Part shown: in pieces, positions 24,829-37,632 of the stretch
Numbering within the stretch: the first letter of the stretch is position 1
How the letters are laid out: each line of letters starts with the position of its first letter
Source: Epiperipatus broadwayi
Lineage: Eukaryota; Onychophora; Udeonychophora; Euonychophora; Peripatidae
DNA length: 64,000 bases
Assembly: GCA_028023455.1 (NCBI GenBank)
Contig: JAQFVV010012397.1
Span: 3,465,501-3,529,500, forward strand
Direction of reading: 5' to 3'
The notes under the pieces: model-generated
The model's input: the letters and a program-made list of their open reading frames with translations, nothing else
Told to the model about the DNA's origin: nothing
Database searches by the model: none
Made by a program: the position numbers and the translations under genes

Positions 24829-25066
24829 TGTGGAATGGATTGAAGCCTATCCATTAAAGTACGAAGATTGGCTATCTTAATATATATCTGAGCACTTATT
24901 GCATATATGTATAGAGATGATAATCTGGACCAACTGATGATTGCTGGTTTAGCATGAAATACGTATATTGGTGATTATTTATCTTTTCGACATATACGTG
25001 TTCAAGTATATCAGTGATATGAGATAGAGTGGTGTGAAAGTCTGTGTTCATATATCCTATATACTA
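24829..25066 (+). mobile_element. Family B HHR/tRNA-like element, copy at 24.9 kb
   Basis: Colinear with 58704-58957: both read agattgaagcct/agattgatgcct, tccattaaagt, gagcact, gatgataatctg, the hammerhead, and then a tRNA-like tail ending in a gttca-containing B-box remnant. The tail here is decayed (gtgttcatatatcc). The 5' boundary is the limit of similarity; no target duplication was found. Confidence 0.65.
24920..24978 (+). ncRNA. Hammerhead ribozyme motif (type I), family B, complete core
   Basis: Distal helix I AUAAU (24920-24924) pairs with AUUAU (24974-24978). An internal loop (CUGG/G) follows. Proximal helix I is ACCAA (24929-24933) with UUGGU (24968-24972). The core CUGAUGA is at 24934-24940. 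Helix II is formed by UGCUG/UAGCA with a 3-nt loop (24942-24954), but 10.1/11.1 is a U-U mismatch. GAA at 24956-24958 is followed by palindromic AUACGUAU (24959-24966), giving A15.1-U16.1, and A at 24967 is the expected cleavage base. All invariant core positions are present. This is a by-eye fold. Confidence 0.75.
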
Positions 25067-25329
25067 AACGTATTTTTATACTTTTTTAAAAATCAACATA
25101 TCAACAGCAAAATTTTGCTTTGACTGTTTTGAGATTGCATTTGGTTTAATTAAAGATCTTAATAGTTTTTTAAGTTGTAAGGTGGATTTGAATATTAATA
25201 TTTTTTCCCCATTATCAGCTGATAAAAACGCAGAGTTTTAAACATTAATTACTAAACCAAACCTATTTATATTTTATTTAAAACAGAATATTCTGTAAAT
25301 AAATTTTGACTTGATAATATTTACATAAA

Positions 25330-27830
25330 CATTATCATCATCATCTTTTCAACCATTATTAGTCTATTGTTGAATGATGTTGTTTCCAAATTTAATTCAG
25401 CTTCTCCAATTGCTAGCATTTCTTCTCACATCACCCCAGTAACTTTCATATTTCATCTATCCATCTCACATGTCTCTTTAGGAATCCAGTTTAAGATTTT
25501 AACTGATCAACTCTTATCATTCCTTTTAGCAATATGTCAATCCCAGCTTCAAATAAGATCACTAATATGTATTTGTTCTCTCACCCATATATTTCATTTT
25601 TGATCCCTTCTTGTTATTCCTATTCACATCTCTCCATTCTTCATTGAATGGTCTGAAATGTCTACTTGGGTCTTCTGTTATGTTTCCAAATCTCAGATCC
25701 ATAAGTAAGAACTGATAAAATAAATTTATTAAACCCTTTCATACACAAAGCATATTTTCTTTTAATATTATTTCTACCAAAGGCACTCTATCCAAGTTTA
25801 ATTATGATGGATACTTTAAAATTCAATAATCAAGAATCTAAGGATCTAGATTTGAATTCCATGCTAGTTTTGTCACTGGTCAGATCAGCAACACTTGAAG
25901 AAGAGGGGAAAAAATGCTTCTCAAAACATAGTGCATATACTAACCTGTTTGCTGTGATATTACTAACAATTGGTGCATATATTAACTTGTTACTGTGATA
26001 TTAATAACAATTGGTGCATATACTAACTTGTTGCTGTGATATTACTAATAGTTGGTGCATATACTAATACCTATTTGCTGTGATATTACTAACAGTTGAA
26101 TGTATTTGGAATATTTAAATAAAATTAATTTTCTAAAGACATTCAACATACATATTAGATGATGGAAATAGTCCAATATAAAAATACCACTAGAACACCA
26201 TCATCACAAACCTTCAGGAAAACACATTTAGTCCATTATGTTTCAATCTGTATTGATAATCTGACCAAAGTATTTGTAGTTATACATTCTTTTAATTCAT
26301 CATTATCAATCTTTATTTTCTTTTGGAAAAAATCATTAAACATTATTTTAGTCTTTTTAGCATTTATCTCACTTTCTTACTTTTATCTATCATTCTTGCA
26401 ACATTTCTTGAAGCTTGGAAGCATTATTTGCAAAACAGTGACATTGTGTGCAAAATTTAAATGACTTAAATAGGTTCTATTTATTTTAACTTCCCATTTT
26501 AATTCACAAAATATTTTGTATAAAACAGTTGTAAAATTTTTTGGAGATATGGAATCACCCTGATGTGTATTTTTCTCAATGTTTATCTTCTTAGTATTTT
26601 TGCTACTCACTGCCTTGATAAGTACTCTTCAGAATATGAGAATGTCCTGGGTCTTTTAAATACCTTTCATAATCAACAAATCCAAGCATAATGATAATCC
26701 ATATTCATTAGTTCTATCTATATTTTTTCTCAATATTTAAATATGCTCAATTATACTAAAACCACATTTAAATCCAATTCATTCTTTTGATTGGGGAAAA
26801 TCCAAAGTTCACTTTAGACGATTTGTAACTATCTTATAAAAATGTTGTATAAAATGTGTAGAATAATGATAAGTCTGTAATTTCTAATATCTTGTTGTAA
26901 TTTTTTTAAATATCAATAATAGTATTGCATTTTTACAATCACCAGAAACATCTTTATTCTTTAGACATTTGGAATATGACTTTATCAATAATTTTTCTAT
27001 TTCTTCATTTGTTTCTTTCAAAATATCAATTATAATATGATCATAAGCTCAATTATAATATGATCATAACCTGAGCTACTCTTCATTTAAAGTGCTGGTC
27101 AATTCAGAAGGTGTATTAATTGTAATGAATAATTTATTTTCTTTTTTTTATTACTTCATAATTCTTTATAAAACTTTTTCATACAAATCATTGTCATCCC
27201 TATTTTAGTAATAGTTCCATCTTTTTTTATTTATTTAAGAAACATTTTCTACCAATAGTAAGTTGTTTTATACTTTTAAAGCTTTTATTCTCTTCTACAG
27301 TTTTTGTTACTAATTCACAATTATATTTTCTTATATCATTATTAATTTTTTTTTGTGCCATTTCATAAAATTCTAGATATTCAATCCTTCTTAATGGATC
27401 ATTTTTATATATTTTCATATTCCTCCTTTTCTTCATAAATTGTCCTGACTTAGTAAATATTTTATTGGTCAATTGCTATTTTATTAGAAACTAATTAGTT
27501 TTGTTCCACTTTTTAATAGTGTATCAATGTCTATTTATTGATTTCATTCAAATATGAACCAACTTTAAAATCTGTTGTTAAAATGATTTGAAAGCTCTAA
27601 TTTAAATTCATTGAATTGTTTCTGAAGATTATGAATATCAATAGTGGATATTGTTTTTTAAAATAATTTTTATTTTTCTATTTTTGTGTTAACATTACAT
27701 TACATATCTATGAACACTTTCTGTGTTAAATTTATTATGAACATAATAATCTTGAAATACATGTTTTCTGTTAGTTAAAATATAATCCAATTCTGTTGTA
27801 TGTTCATTTGAATTCTTCCATTTCTATTGC
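25330..27830 (-). pseudogene. Broken RTE-type LINE (endonuclease plus reverse transcriptase)
   Basis: Read on the minus strand, fragments appear in the expected order. 27691-27810 reads NEHTTELDYILTNRK..FQDYYVHNKFNTES.HR, the C-terminal end of an apurinic-type endonuclease. 27227-27472 is the linker (KKRRNMKIYKNDPLRRIEYL). About 26628-26691 is reverse-transcriptase motif A, decayed (LGFVDYERYLKD). 26530-26600 is the QGDSISPKNFTTVLYKIF block. Motif C is present as FAHN instead of FADD near 26425-26460. About 25330-25480 is the C-terminal tail (R-x-M-W-D-G; GEAELNLE). Frameshifts and stops break it throughout, so it is not functional. The 3' end abuts a (GAT)n-like stretch, as usual for this lineage. 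A 41-bp tandem array lies within it. Confidence 0.8.
25931..26100. repeat. Tandem repeat, 41-42 bp unit x4, inside the LINE
   Basis: Units begin gtgcatat at 25931, 25973, 26014 and 26055, each followed by tactaac.tgtt.gctgtgatatta. The sequence has no counterpart in the related LINE at 62.9-63.1 kb, so it is an expansion or insertion after the LINE landed. Confidence 0.85.
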
Positions 27831-28260
27831 TATTAAGCATTTTTACCAAAGAAATAATTCATAATATAAAGTTGCTATCATTATAAAACAAAATGAATAT
27901 ATTGATGAAGTAAGTTCCATTGAAATTAGAATCATAGAGGAAAAATATCTTTTAAGAAGGTAATAAACTATACTAAAATTGTTTTCCAAAACAAATGCAC
28001 CTCATCTATTGGTTCATTTTTAGATGTCTGTTATAAACTTTATAAAAAAGACCTGTGTTTTTTTCACTCGTTAATAAAATGTATGGATATGGGGATTTTT
28101 TTGTTGTTCTCATCTACTGCAAAATTTTATAAAAATAAGGCTTCCAACTTCATGTAAAAGAATAATATGAAGATTATTTAAACATCCTTTAAAAAATATA
28201 AAAATCTGTCGAAAATATCAATGTGATAGAATAAAGAGCCTTAAGAGGAATATTTTGTTT
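27831..28260. other. AT-rich DNA, perhaps decayed LINE 5' part
   Basis: Endonuclease similarity fades above 27830. No further feature could be supported before the SINE-like copy. Confidence 0.3.
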
Positions 28261-28264
28261 TCTT

Positions 28265-28500
28265 CTTTAAGCATCAGTATTGTACCAGTCAAAACACATT
28301 TATCCATCTAACATGAGCTGGAACTCACAAAATGTACTTCAAACCCAGTCAAGTCCAAGATTTAGGTCAAGGACCAGCCTGTATTCGAACCCATTCTGTA
28401 AGACCCAGGTCAAACACTTAATGAATAACATAATAGTGATGGCACATGAGAATTATTTTAATCCAGCCCACTAGCAAAGTGTGAGAAGACAATGAGACAT
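28265..28500 (-). mobile_element. SINE-like repeat family C, copy 2
   Basis: Matches 16130-16365 over its full length. The minus strand has GGGTTCGAATAC, a B box with one change, and the same downstream blocks (tgacctaaatct, tgggtttgaagta). The plus-strand ORF at 28280-28474 is a shadow. Confidence 0.6.
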
Positions 28501-29320
28501 CTATTAACTATGACTAAATTAAAATATATCTAAGTATGGCTGTACTTTTGGAAGTGGAGAAAAAAGGAATTTGAACTACTCAGACAAATTGGTTAATAAA
28601 AATTAATTTAATATAATGACAAATTATTTACATACATTTATAAATTAATTGCAAACATTAGTATGTGCATGAATGAGCAAGCAGTAGATGATTACAGTGT
28701 CCTTCATGCTATTATTTTTCATATGCTCTTTATTATTTAAATAACATATACTATACATAAACACACATCTTTGGTGGGTCCAATATTAAGATGCCAATCA
28801 ATTATCAGAAAGAATTTACATAGAATTGCTATTAACACTTTTATATACTGTTCTGAACATGGTGCCTAACATTATTACTTCGGGGAGCATTCTGGGATTC
28901 ATTACAGATATAATATAAACCATTTTCATGCCATTATGGTCATGAAAATAAATAAAATACAATTGAAAACATTTCATTATATGACAAAATACTTAATGAA
29001 ACTTCTTTTAATTAGCACTGGTAAGAACACTTTATTTTTCCCAAGGCATATAGATACTATTAAATATAGAAATAAGTTACGATGGTGGGACTGTATAATA
29101 AAATTGAAATAACATTATAAATTAATAAAGTTAATAACATTCGCCATATATATATTGAGCAGAGCGCAATTTCAATACTATTACATTAAAATTAGGTCAT
29201 AAGCAAAAAAAATAATATGAATAAGATGCAGGACCGACATAGGCAGAGAACTTGAAGATAAGGTCATGCTTCTGGACGAAAAACAAAATGGATAAGCATG
29301 CTGTAATCATCGCCGACGTG
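28501..29320. other. Unassigned AT-rich DNA
   Basis: No gene or terminal repeat seen. Confidence 0.3.
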
Positions 29321-29323
29321 CAG

Positions 29324-29460
29324 GCCTTTTTGTACAAAGAAAGTGAATAGGCATAGTGTGTGCCAGACTTAGGGATCACCACCAGAGGCCTTTTTATATG
29401 AACAATGGTTATGCATAGCATGTGCCAAACTTATGAGAATCACCGCCAGAGGCATTTTAT
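29324..29460. repeat. Tandem duplication, 64-bp unit, two copies plus a start of a third
   Basis: Units start at 29324, 29388 and 29452 (gcctttttgta, gcctttttata, gcattttata). Each carries a ..gcatag..tgtgcca.actta..atcacc.ccagag core. The two full units differ at many positions, so the duplication is old. Confidence 0.75.
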
Positions 29461-31880
29461 ATGGAATAAGTCCCCATGGGACAGGACATAATGAGAAATC
29501 TATGGGTTCGATCATGTTGTAACCCCCAGATTAGATTAGAAGCACATAATATATATATATATAATTCACGAAGATAAGGCCGAATGTCAGTAATGCAGTA
29601 ATGATAAATGTCACTAATGACATTGAATACGTTTACTGCTTTAAAAATAAATGACCCTAGTTTGAATGCCATAATTTATACAGATAATATGTTATGCAGT
29701 TATATATATATAGAGAGAGAGATTTCCCTAAATAAAATATACATTAAGATTTTACTTAGTAAAAGAAACATTAACATTTACCCCCTTCCCTTTTCTGTTA
29801 TTTAAAATAAATCAATTCCACCTTCATTGATTTTACAATAACTGAAATATTTAAATACAATATTTGAAATTTTAAGAGTATGGAAAATATAAGAAGACTG
29901 ACAGTTATAGAAAATAATTAATGGGTCACTCTTTCAGAATTGAATAAAAAACAAAACATTTTAAGATTTCAAAGCATTAATTAGCTTGAGTTCTGGATTC
30001 ACCCTGGGTAGAAAATCCAGAGTTAAACAAATGTATTTTTTTACACTAAAACAAATAAAATGTTGGCTTGTAAAACAATCTGGTAAGTGTATTAATTAAC
30101 AATACATTATATTTTAAGGGAACGTTATTAAACTTAATTAATGAAAGCTTACTTAAAAATAAGAAAGGATTTTAGAAAATTCAACTCATCAGATTGTGTG
30201 GGATTGGCATAATAATAATAAAAACACATATATAAAATCAAGTAATAAATAAATGCCACATCAAAATTAAAGAAAGTTAGAGCATATGAGGGAAAATTAC
30301 ATTTATAGAAATTATTTAAGCAAATTACATTTTAGAAAAGTTACAAAATTAAATTATACATTAGGAGAGATAGATTTTGAGACTAGTGAGGCAAATTATA
30401 TTTAATTTCAATAATGGCAGTTTGAAATAATTTACCCTGCACAATTTTAAGACTTCATATTAAAAAGTCCAGCTCATGCATGGCAATTGAAATGCAAGTT
30501 CTTTGGTGGCAGCAAATTTCTATGAGCATTCTAAAGTTCTTAGGTCGGACTTTTACTTCACTCTTGGGCAGCAGAATGGTATGGCTATGGAAGATGATGA
30601 CCCAACAGGGCCAAGAATGGTGGTGGACTTACTGCTACATCATTTTTAGTTTCACAGCAATGTTAACAATCAGTTCTCACTAGAGTAGTTAATCTATCTT
30701 CTGATTCAAAATTCAGCTATTTTATATTCTGCCCAGGTGTTTTTGGAATGCTTTTAATCACTTAGTTTTAGCTTTACAATCTAATCTCTGATCTTAAAAT
30801 TCTTACTTTTTCTTTATCGATTGTTTTTGAAGATGCAACAGTAAGATAATGTCCAAAAATAAATTCAAATCTATTTCCAGATTAGAAATAGATTTGACAA
30901 AATGTTTATAAAAGAAAATCTTTAATCTTATTCCCCATTTTAAGTAAAACTTTAATTAAAATACTTCCCCAGATTAAAACTTAGTGTTTCCAACCCTTTA
31001 ATTATTTTTAGACAATTAACTGTAACATCTTACATATTGGATTTTATAAAATATACATTTTAATAAAAAAAGTACTTTAAAAAGAAAAAGTTTAAAATGA
31101 CTTATAATAAAATATTTACAAAAAAAAAAAAATCAATATTTTGTTAGTATTTTGCTCCTCTATATATATATATGAGCCGCATCTATAATACTTTAATTAA
31201 AAAAACTAATAATTAATAAAAACGAATTAATAATAATTAAAAAAAAATTGTTAGTGAAATGTTAAAATTTTATAACTTAGGAGCGCATCTCAAATATATA
31301 CATAATATATATATATATGACAAAAGGAGCAGGATGAGATATAGGGTTTAAACACAGGTTAGTAAATGGAACTATGAAGCTCAATCTTAAGCTAAGATTG
31401 ACTGCTTCAGTAAACAAGAAAAAAAAAATATATATACATAATTAAATTATTTCAATTTGATTTATAAGCATCAACCTTTTGAATTCTCAGTTTAGACACC
31501 ATCCACTTCAAAGTTATACATCAGTGATCATTCCTCATTAATTGTTAACTTGAGATTATCATATCATTTTTTCCCCTGAAATGTATTCATGAAAATATTT
31601 TCTAAATTTAAATTTAAAGATGGTTGATATTTATTTTATTTCTTCAACAATTTTTATATTATTGATTCAAAAGACAAATGCATTTGGGAATTTGTTAAAA
31701 AATAAAATATAATGAACTAATAAGGGTATTTATATACTTGTAATTGTTTATTGGGTTGGTAATGTTATTTTATGCCATTTATACTCTATTAATAACTTTA
31801 TTTAATGTTAAGTTAGTTTATAATGTTTTATGTGATCCTATAATAATTTTTTATTACTGCACTTAAATAAATTTTAATAT
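29461..31880 (-). other. Mixed AT-rich DNA; possible old minus-strand LTR around 29.5-30.8 kb
   Basis: A slightly GC-richer patch at 30475-30670 and a minus-strand ATATAAAATA at 30717-30730 suggest the promoter part of an LTR like those proposed near 18.3 and 40.3 kb. A perfect hairpin (caaatctattt..aaatagatttg) lies at about 30865-30898. The ORFs here (30480-30683 and others) have no family resemblance. The boundaries are unsupported. Confidence 0.25.
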
Positions 31881-31884
31881 ATAC

Positions 31885-32830
31885 TGAGTAAAGTCAATGA
31901 ATGCTAGATGGCAGTGCAAAAATACTTCCATTCAAAAGAATATTAGGTGTGAGTTAATATATGACAATAGTAAGGAAAGTAGTTTATTGTTTAAGGCTAG
32001 ACTGGGATCTTTAGCAACAAGAGAATATACAATGTAAATGGAAAAATATGGGTGATTTAGTCTGTAAATTGTGTAAGGAAGGAATAGAAAACATTAGGCA
32101 TTTGTTAATTGAATGTAAATGCTTGAAAACAGAAAGGGTACAAATAATAAAGTTATGGAAGAATAAATATGAAAAAAGTGATTATATAGAAAGTGGATTA
32201 TTGGTTTTTATGCTGGGTTTGGGAAAAGATAAGGGGATTTAGATATAAAGGCTGTAGAGTTAACAAAGATTATGTTGTGGAAATATGGTCGAGGAGAATA
32301 TGGAAAAATTTAGAGTGGGGAATGGAAGATGAAATGGCTAATAGGATTCTCTGGGTATTGTTGCTGAGAGATTCCTGACTCCATTTAAGGAGAAGCCACA
32401 GTGCATCGCACCACATCACAAAATCTTAAAATAGCTTGAAAAGGATAAAAATAAATTTATACAGATAATTACTTATTTTTAGAGAGTAGGATGTTGGAAG
32501 AGAATTAGGATAAATTGCATAGAGAATAAGAGAAATTTAAAAGTAAAGGGAATGAAAGGAATAGAGATTTTATGACTTTTTTTGGTTATAACACTTTTTA
32601 TTAAAATGGATTAGAAAAAAATAAAAAATGAACCAAGTCTAAAATAATAATTGAGAATTAAGGAATAAGAAATAGAAGATTTTATCATTTTATATAATGG
32701 TTTTGAAGGGAGAGAATGTTTTATATGGTTTAACAGGATTTTTAGTTATATAGGCTATGAATAGAAACTTCTGGCTTCATTTAAGGACAATCCATTTAAC
32801 ATCACATTAGTATTGTAACGGTATGAAAAA
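31885..32830 (+). pseudogene. LINE 3' fragment with a C-terminal CCHC finger
   Basis: The frame reads LFKARLGSLATREY, a stop, then GDLVCKLCKEGIENIRHLLI. The cysteine/histidine spacing is C-x2-C-x8-H-x4-C, the zinc-knuckle-like motif at the C-terminus of many non-LTR retrotransposon proteins (CR1/L2/jockey-like). After it comes a W/E-rich stretch and a 3' UTR-like region, with 'ccatttaagga' repeated near 32380 and 32780. Two stops and one frameshift break it. It is not the RTE-type lineage of the other LINE copies here. Confidence 0.6.
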
Positions 32831-35800
32831 TAGAACTGATTTAACCTAACCAAGAGATGAAGGTAGAGGGGGTTTGAACCTCACCTACTCCTCCAGATTG
32901 TTACTAAGCGACTTACTCTCCAAAACCTCACTAGAATGTATTCTTTATGTATGCTTGGTGGTCAGGGAGACATAAGATCCCAAAGGGGAATTTTAACAAA
33001 GAAAAATCAGATTTAAACTATATATAAAAAAACGCAGACAATTAATATATAATTAAATTAATGAATGACATTTTTATTAGCTGCATTAACAATAGAAATG
33101 GAAATTTGAAGACTAACTACTAAAAAAAAATGTTGATAGTTATTTTCTTGCATCTACAAACATAGATATGTATAGGCATACATTAGTAAGATCCAATTAA
33201 TGTATTTAAACAATTGTATTGTAATTACATAACAATATCATAATTAGCCAAACTGCTGGGTGTTTTAATAAAAAAAAAAAAAAAAGAGACAGAAAAATAA
33301 TACTTAAGGGTGAAATTACAAAAATGGATAATTTATTTGTGCTAGCTAAATAGAAATAAGGCCAATGTTCAAATCTAACCTGATTTAATTGACAAAATAA
33401 AAATACCCCTCCCCCCCAGCAGATATTTTTCAGATTTACATGAATTGAACATATGAACACCAAGGCTTGAATTTATCATAAAATAAAACTATCGTGATCC
33501 TTGGTGATTCAACTTATGGGTTTAGAAGGCGAGTCTTGGGGCAGAAAGGCATCATACAAGGCTAACTGGGTTTGGATAGCACTTCATGTCTAATATGTAG
33601 TTAGAGAAAAGGAGCTTGTTCGCCTCAGTATGATCCAAGTTCAGAATGGAGTATAAATGCTTGTGTCCAAAAGAAAAAAAACTATTTGACAAATTTAGAG
33701 ATCCATTTTTCATCCATGGAAATCGGGGAAAGGTGTTAGCATATGAAACAACAATGACAGGAGTGAAGTAGAAGTGCCAAGACACTCACAAATCACCGAG
33801 TAACACAATATAAGAAAATGCAGTCAAACGACTGTTAACTTTTTAAAAAAATCTTTAATTAAATATTACATATATATAAAATAATGATTTCAAAATCTTA
33901 TCAGACTGAGAAATTATCCGCTATAAAATATTTATTAATTTCCCCCATATTTGAACTAATATTAAAATACAAGAAAAATGGGCCTACTAATTAATAATTA
34001 ATTACTATTTAGCCACTTTCCCACAGAATTAATGAAGATTTCCAATTTTAATTTATATATATAGTTTTACTGTTCCCCTCTCTTACAGTTAATAAAAAAA
34101 AAAAACTTCAAACATTTAAGCTATATATGTTTTATGAGAATACATATATTAATAAAATCCAGGTTGACTTAAGGAGTGGCAAAATATAAGACATGATTGG
34201 ATCTTTGCCTTAAACTATAAATTGTAGATCAAATATATATAGCCATATTTATTTTATTTCATGATAAATCAAAAAGACAAAAGAATGATTACGCTTTCTG
34301 CTTATCTCTCTGGGCACTAATATATATATAAATATGGTAGGAGGGAGGTGGACAATGGGGGGGGGGGAGACATATTTTTATTTCAAGAAGCTTTAAAAGA
34401 AATTTTAAAGATCCCATCTTCAATATAGCAGGTTGATTACAGAATATCTAAACTAAATTTAACTATTTCTTCACCCAGCCTCTCCTTCATAGGTTATAAA
34501 TATATGCTTAAAAAAATACAAAAGAGAATCATTTTGTTTCTGTCTTGATCATAAAGAAAACTAAATAAATATACAATTAAAGTAAGCATAATAGTGATTG
34601 ATAATAAAAAAAAATCACATGATAAAATATTAATATACCAGGTTATACAATTAACACATATATTTATATCACATAAATAATGAAAAATAAAATAAAAGTG
34701 GAAGTTACCGGTAACCTTTTTTTTTAAAAATAGCATGTCTTTACTTAGATAGTCCTATGGATATTCCAGTGCACCACACAAGTGACAGCTTATTTTGATT
34801 TCAGTCCTTGATTATCCATTTACCGGCAGCAGACATTGGCCAAGCAAAAATGGTTCTAGCACCACTCTACATTTTGATGTTATACCATTCCCTTTCCCGA
34901 AAACTGTTGAGAGAGAGAGAGGGAAAAGTCTACTCAGCCATTTCAATTATAGCACCCAAAAATTCTTTAAGTTTTCTTTGAATGTTAGTGGTTCAAAAAT
35001 CTACAGCAGGGAGCTAGTATAATCTTGGTTGCAGAGAGAGCTTTGTCCAAAAAACCAATCTTATTGCTTTCACTTCTTTCTGATGCAATCAGTTTTCTTT
35101 GCTGCTTCTCAACAATAGAGCTTCTGTGGGTATAAGAGAGCGAACAAAAACAAGCTCTCAATTTTTATACCCACTTGTTGGCCATCTTGCATTCCAATGC
35201 CATTGTTTCGCTATCTTATTTGTAATGAAACAATTTTTTTAAACTAATTATTTATTTATCTAATTTACAATCTTTTCTTTAGCGAGTTCTGCATTCAGGA
35301 ATTTCAATTTATCTAAAACTAAAACCTTTTAATTTTATTTCATAAAATTTATGGAATGTTTTAAAGTTTCTACTTAATTTAAATTTAGCCTACATTCACT
35401 GTGGTTGGACTCGGAAACTTTACTTAAACCACAATGAATGGTGAAGCAAGCATATATATTTTTAATATATATATGTAGCTTCAGTGTCCAACATCTATCT
35501 CATTGACATTCTTCTGGTAGGAGGAGATACTTTTTTATTTTGATATTACTTCCAAAAGTTATTTTTATTTTACAATTCTAAACAATGCATTGAAAATTAT
35601 TTAATTCACTTTACACATAATGAAATTCATAAAAAATTCCGGATTACTAAAACTAATAAAGAGTAACAAATTAACGCTACATTAGTAGAAATATACATTC
35701 AAAGCTTTATTATTCAATGTCTATCTATCTAAACATCTACATATAATCTTAAAGGAATATTCATAGCATTGGCATCTAATTATCTATAATTAGAGAATAA

Positions 35801-37630
35801 ATAAAAGAATATTCTCTCAATTATTTACACAATTATATATTTACACATATACGTTATTGTACAAAATTACACAACTCAAAGTTTTTATTAATATTTGAAG
35901 ATTAGAATGGGAGAGGGTGATCTGTTTCATTATTTTATTTTGCATTATTATGATTTACGAAAAAGTTGTAAGAACTTTTTTGTAAAAATATAATACTACT
36001 ACTAATAAAGCAAATTTTGAAGAAAACTTTTTAAATATATGTATATTTATTAAAAAATTTTAAAAAATATTTTATCAATTGTTAACTTTATACTTGTTTG
36101 TGCACAAAATGTAGTATTTCCAAAGGGCATTTAGAAATATAGTTTAGGCGAAATTTTTATAAATATTTTCATTTTAAATATCTAATATTAAATTTTGTCC
36201 AATATTGAGTTCCTATATTATAAAAGATTAAAACAAAGGACGTAGTAAAACAAAAAAAAAAAAAATCATCAAAATATGTCTATTCAATAATATATATATT
36301 TTAAATATTTAATATTACACATTCGACAGTATCTGAAATGTTGAATTTTATATATAGATGATCTCTGTCTCTCTATGTACTCTAAAACCAACTATATTTA
36401 GTCATTATCACTAGATGGCATTATGAGTAGACTTTCATGACAGATTTATGTTCAGTGGTCTTTTTCTGGAAGCGATCATTTGTGGATATCCCTCCCACCC
36501 AATATCTAGTAATCAATTATTAAAACACAATAACTAATAAGTAATCACATCAATCATGGAATCTGTTTTTAGTACAATCTAAGATATATTATTAAGTTGA
36601 TGCTATCATTATTAGTTTAAAAGATATTTTAGGTTTAAAAAAAAACCAATTAAAAAAAAGAAATAGTCTATCCTGTGATCTATATTGTTCATTAATTTTT
36701 TTATTACGTCTATAACTCATAGTTAGTTCTAGATAGATTGTTTTTCAAAAGGAAAAGAATCATTTATTAAAAAAAAAAATCATAATAGGAATCTGTTCAC
36801 ATTACCTTCAACTGTTCTCTTAGCTTAAGTGATGGTTTTATAATTGGTTGTAATAAGGTTCTTTATACATATAAAATATTGTGAAAATAAACTACTCTTT
36901 ACACATGCACTATAAAATAGATGCATACTCACATGTCAATAAATGTTTTAAAAGCATGGGTGGTCTACAACATATTTAAATCTTGTTCCTTAAATAAATG
37001 AACACTTATTAACCATTTTTGAATTAAGAGCTTTATCTTATTATATTACTAGCCTGATTTTTTATATAACTTACATAAGTTCATATTTTATATCACAGGA
37101 AAGAGAAAGTTTCTCAGTTTTAGCTACCTATGACACTGGTATTTATGTGTAATAATTGGTAATATAGCTATTTGTAGATATGTAAAATATTGTGGAAGTA
37201 TGTTATTCTTCATATATGCATTACAAAATAAACACACCCTCTCCTGTCTATGTTTTAGAATATTTATTGATGGGTGAGTGTGTCTATTTTACAAAGTTTG
37301 TGTGCAGAGTAGTTTATTCCCACAATATTTCATATGTTTACAAATTTTTATATTACCAATTATATATATATGAGGGACGAAGATCCATGTATTGAACGGA
37401 ATGAGTGCTTCCATAGAAAAATTCACTAAAACTTTCAAAAGCTTTAATAAAAATTCAACTTAAAAAATTCACTAAAATATGTACATATTCAACCTCACAA
37501 AATCGATCCAACAAGTTGCATTTACAATAGTGTAGTAAGAACAATAAGTACATTTAGGGTATTAAGCTATTTTACAAAACGTAAAAAAAAAAAAAATCTA
37601 ACTATTTTGCTAAACATAAAAAAAGAAGAA
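32831..37630. other. AT-rich DNA with a possible minus-strand LTR (about 33.5-35.2 kb)
   Basis: A minus-strand TATAAAAA at 35162-35169, inside a GC-richer tract (34795-35220), resembles an LTR promoter. The left and right edges are not defined. A minus-strand GAGGTTCAAACCCC at about 32870 is B-box-like. A hairpin with 13-14 bp arms (CATTCACTGTGGTT / AACCACAATGAATG) lies at 35393-35442. ORFs such as 34795-35022 lack any recognisable domain. Confidence 0.3.
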
Positions 37631-37632
37631 AC

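Noticed and set aside
26159-26464. 101-aa plus-strand ORF
   Set aside because: Antisense shadow of the minus-strand LINE reverse-transcriptase region.
34795-35022. 75-aa plus ORF in a less AT-rich tract
   Set aside because: No recognisable domain, and it sits in a block with LTR-like minus-strand promoter signals.
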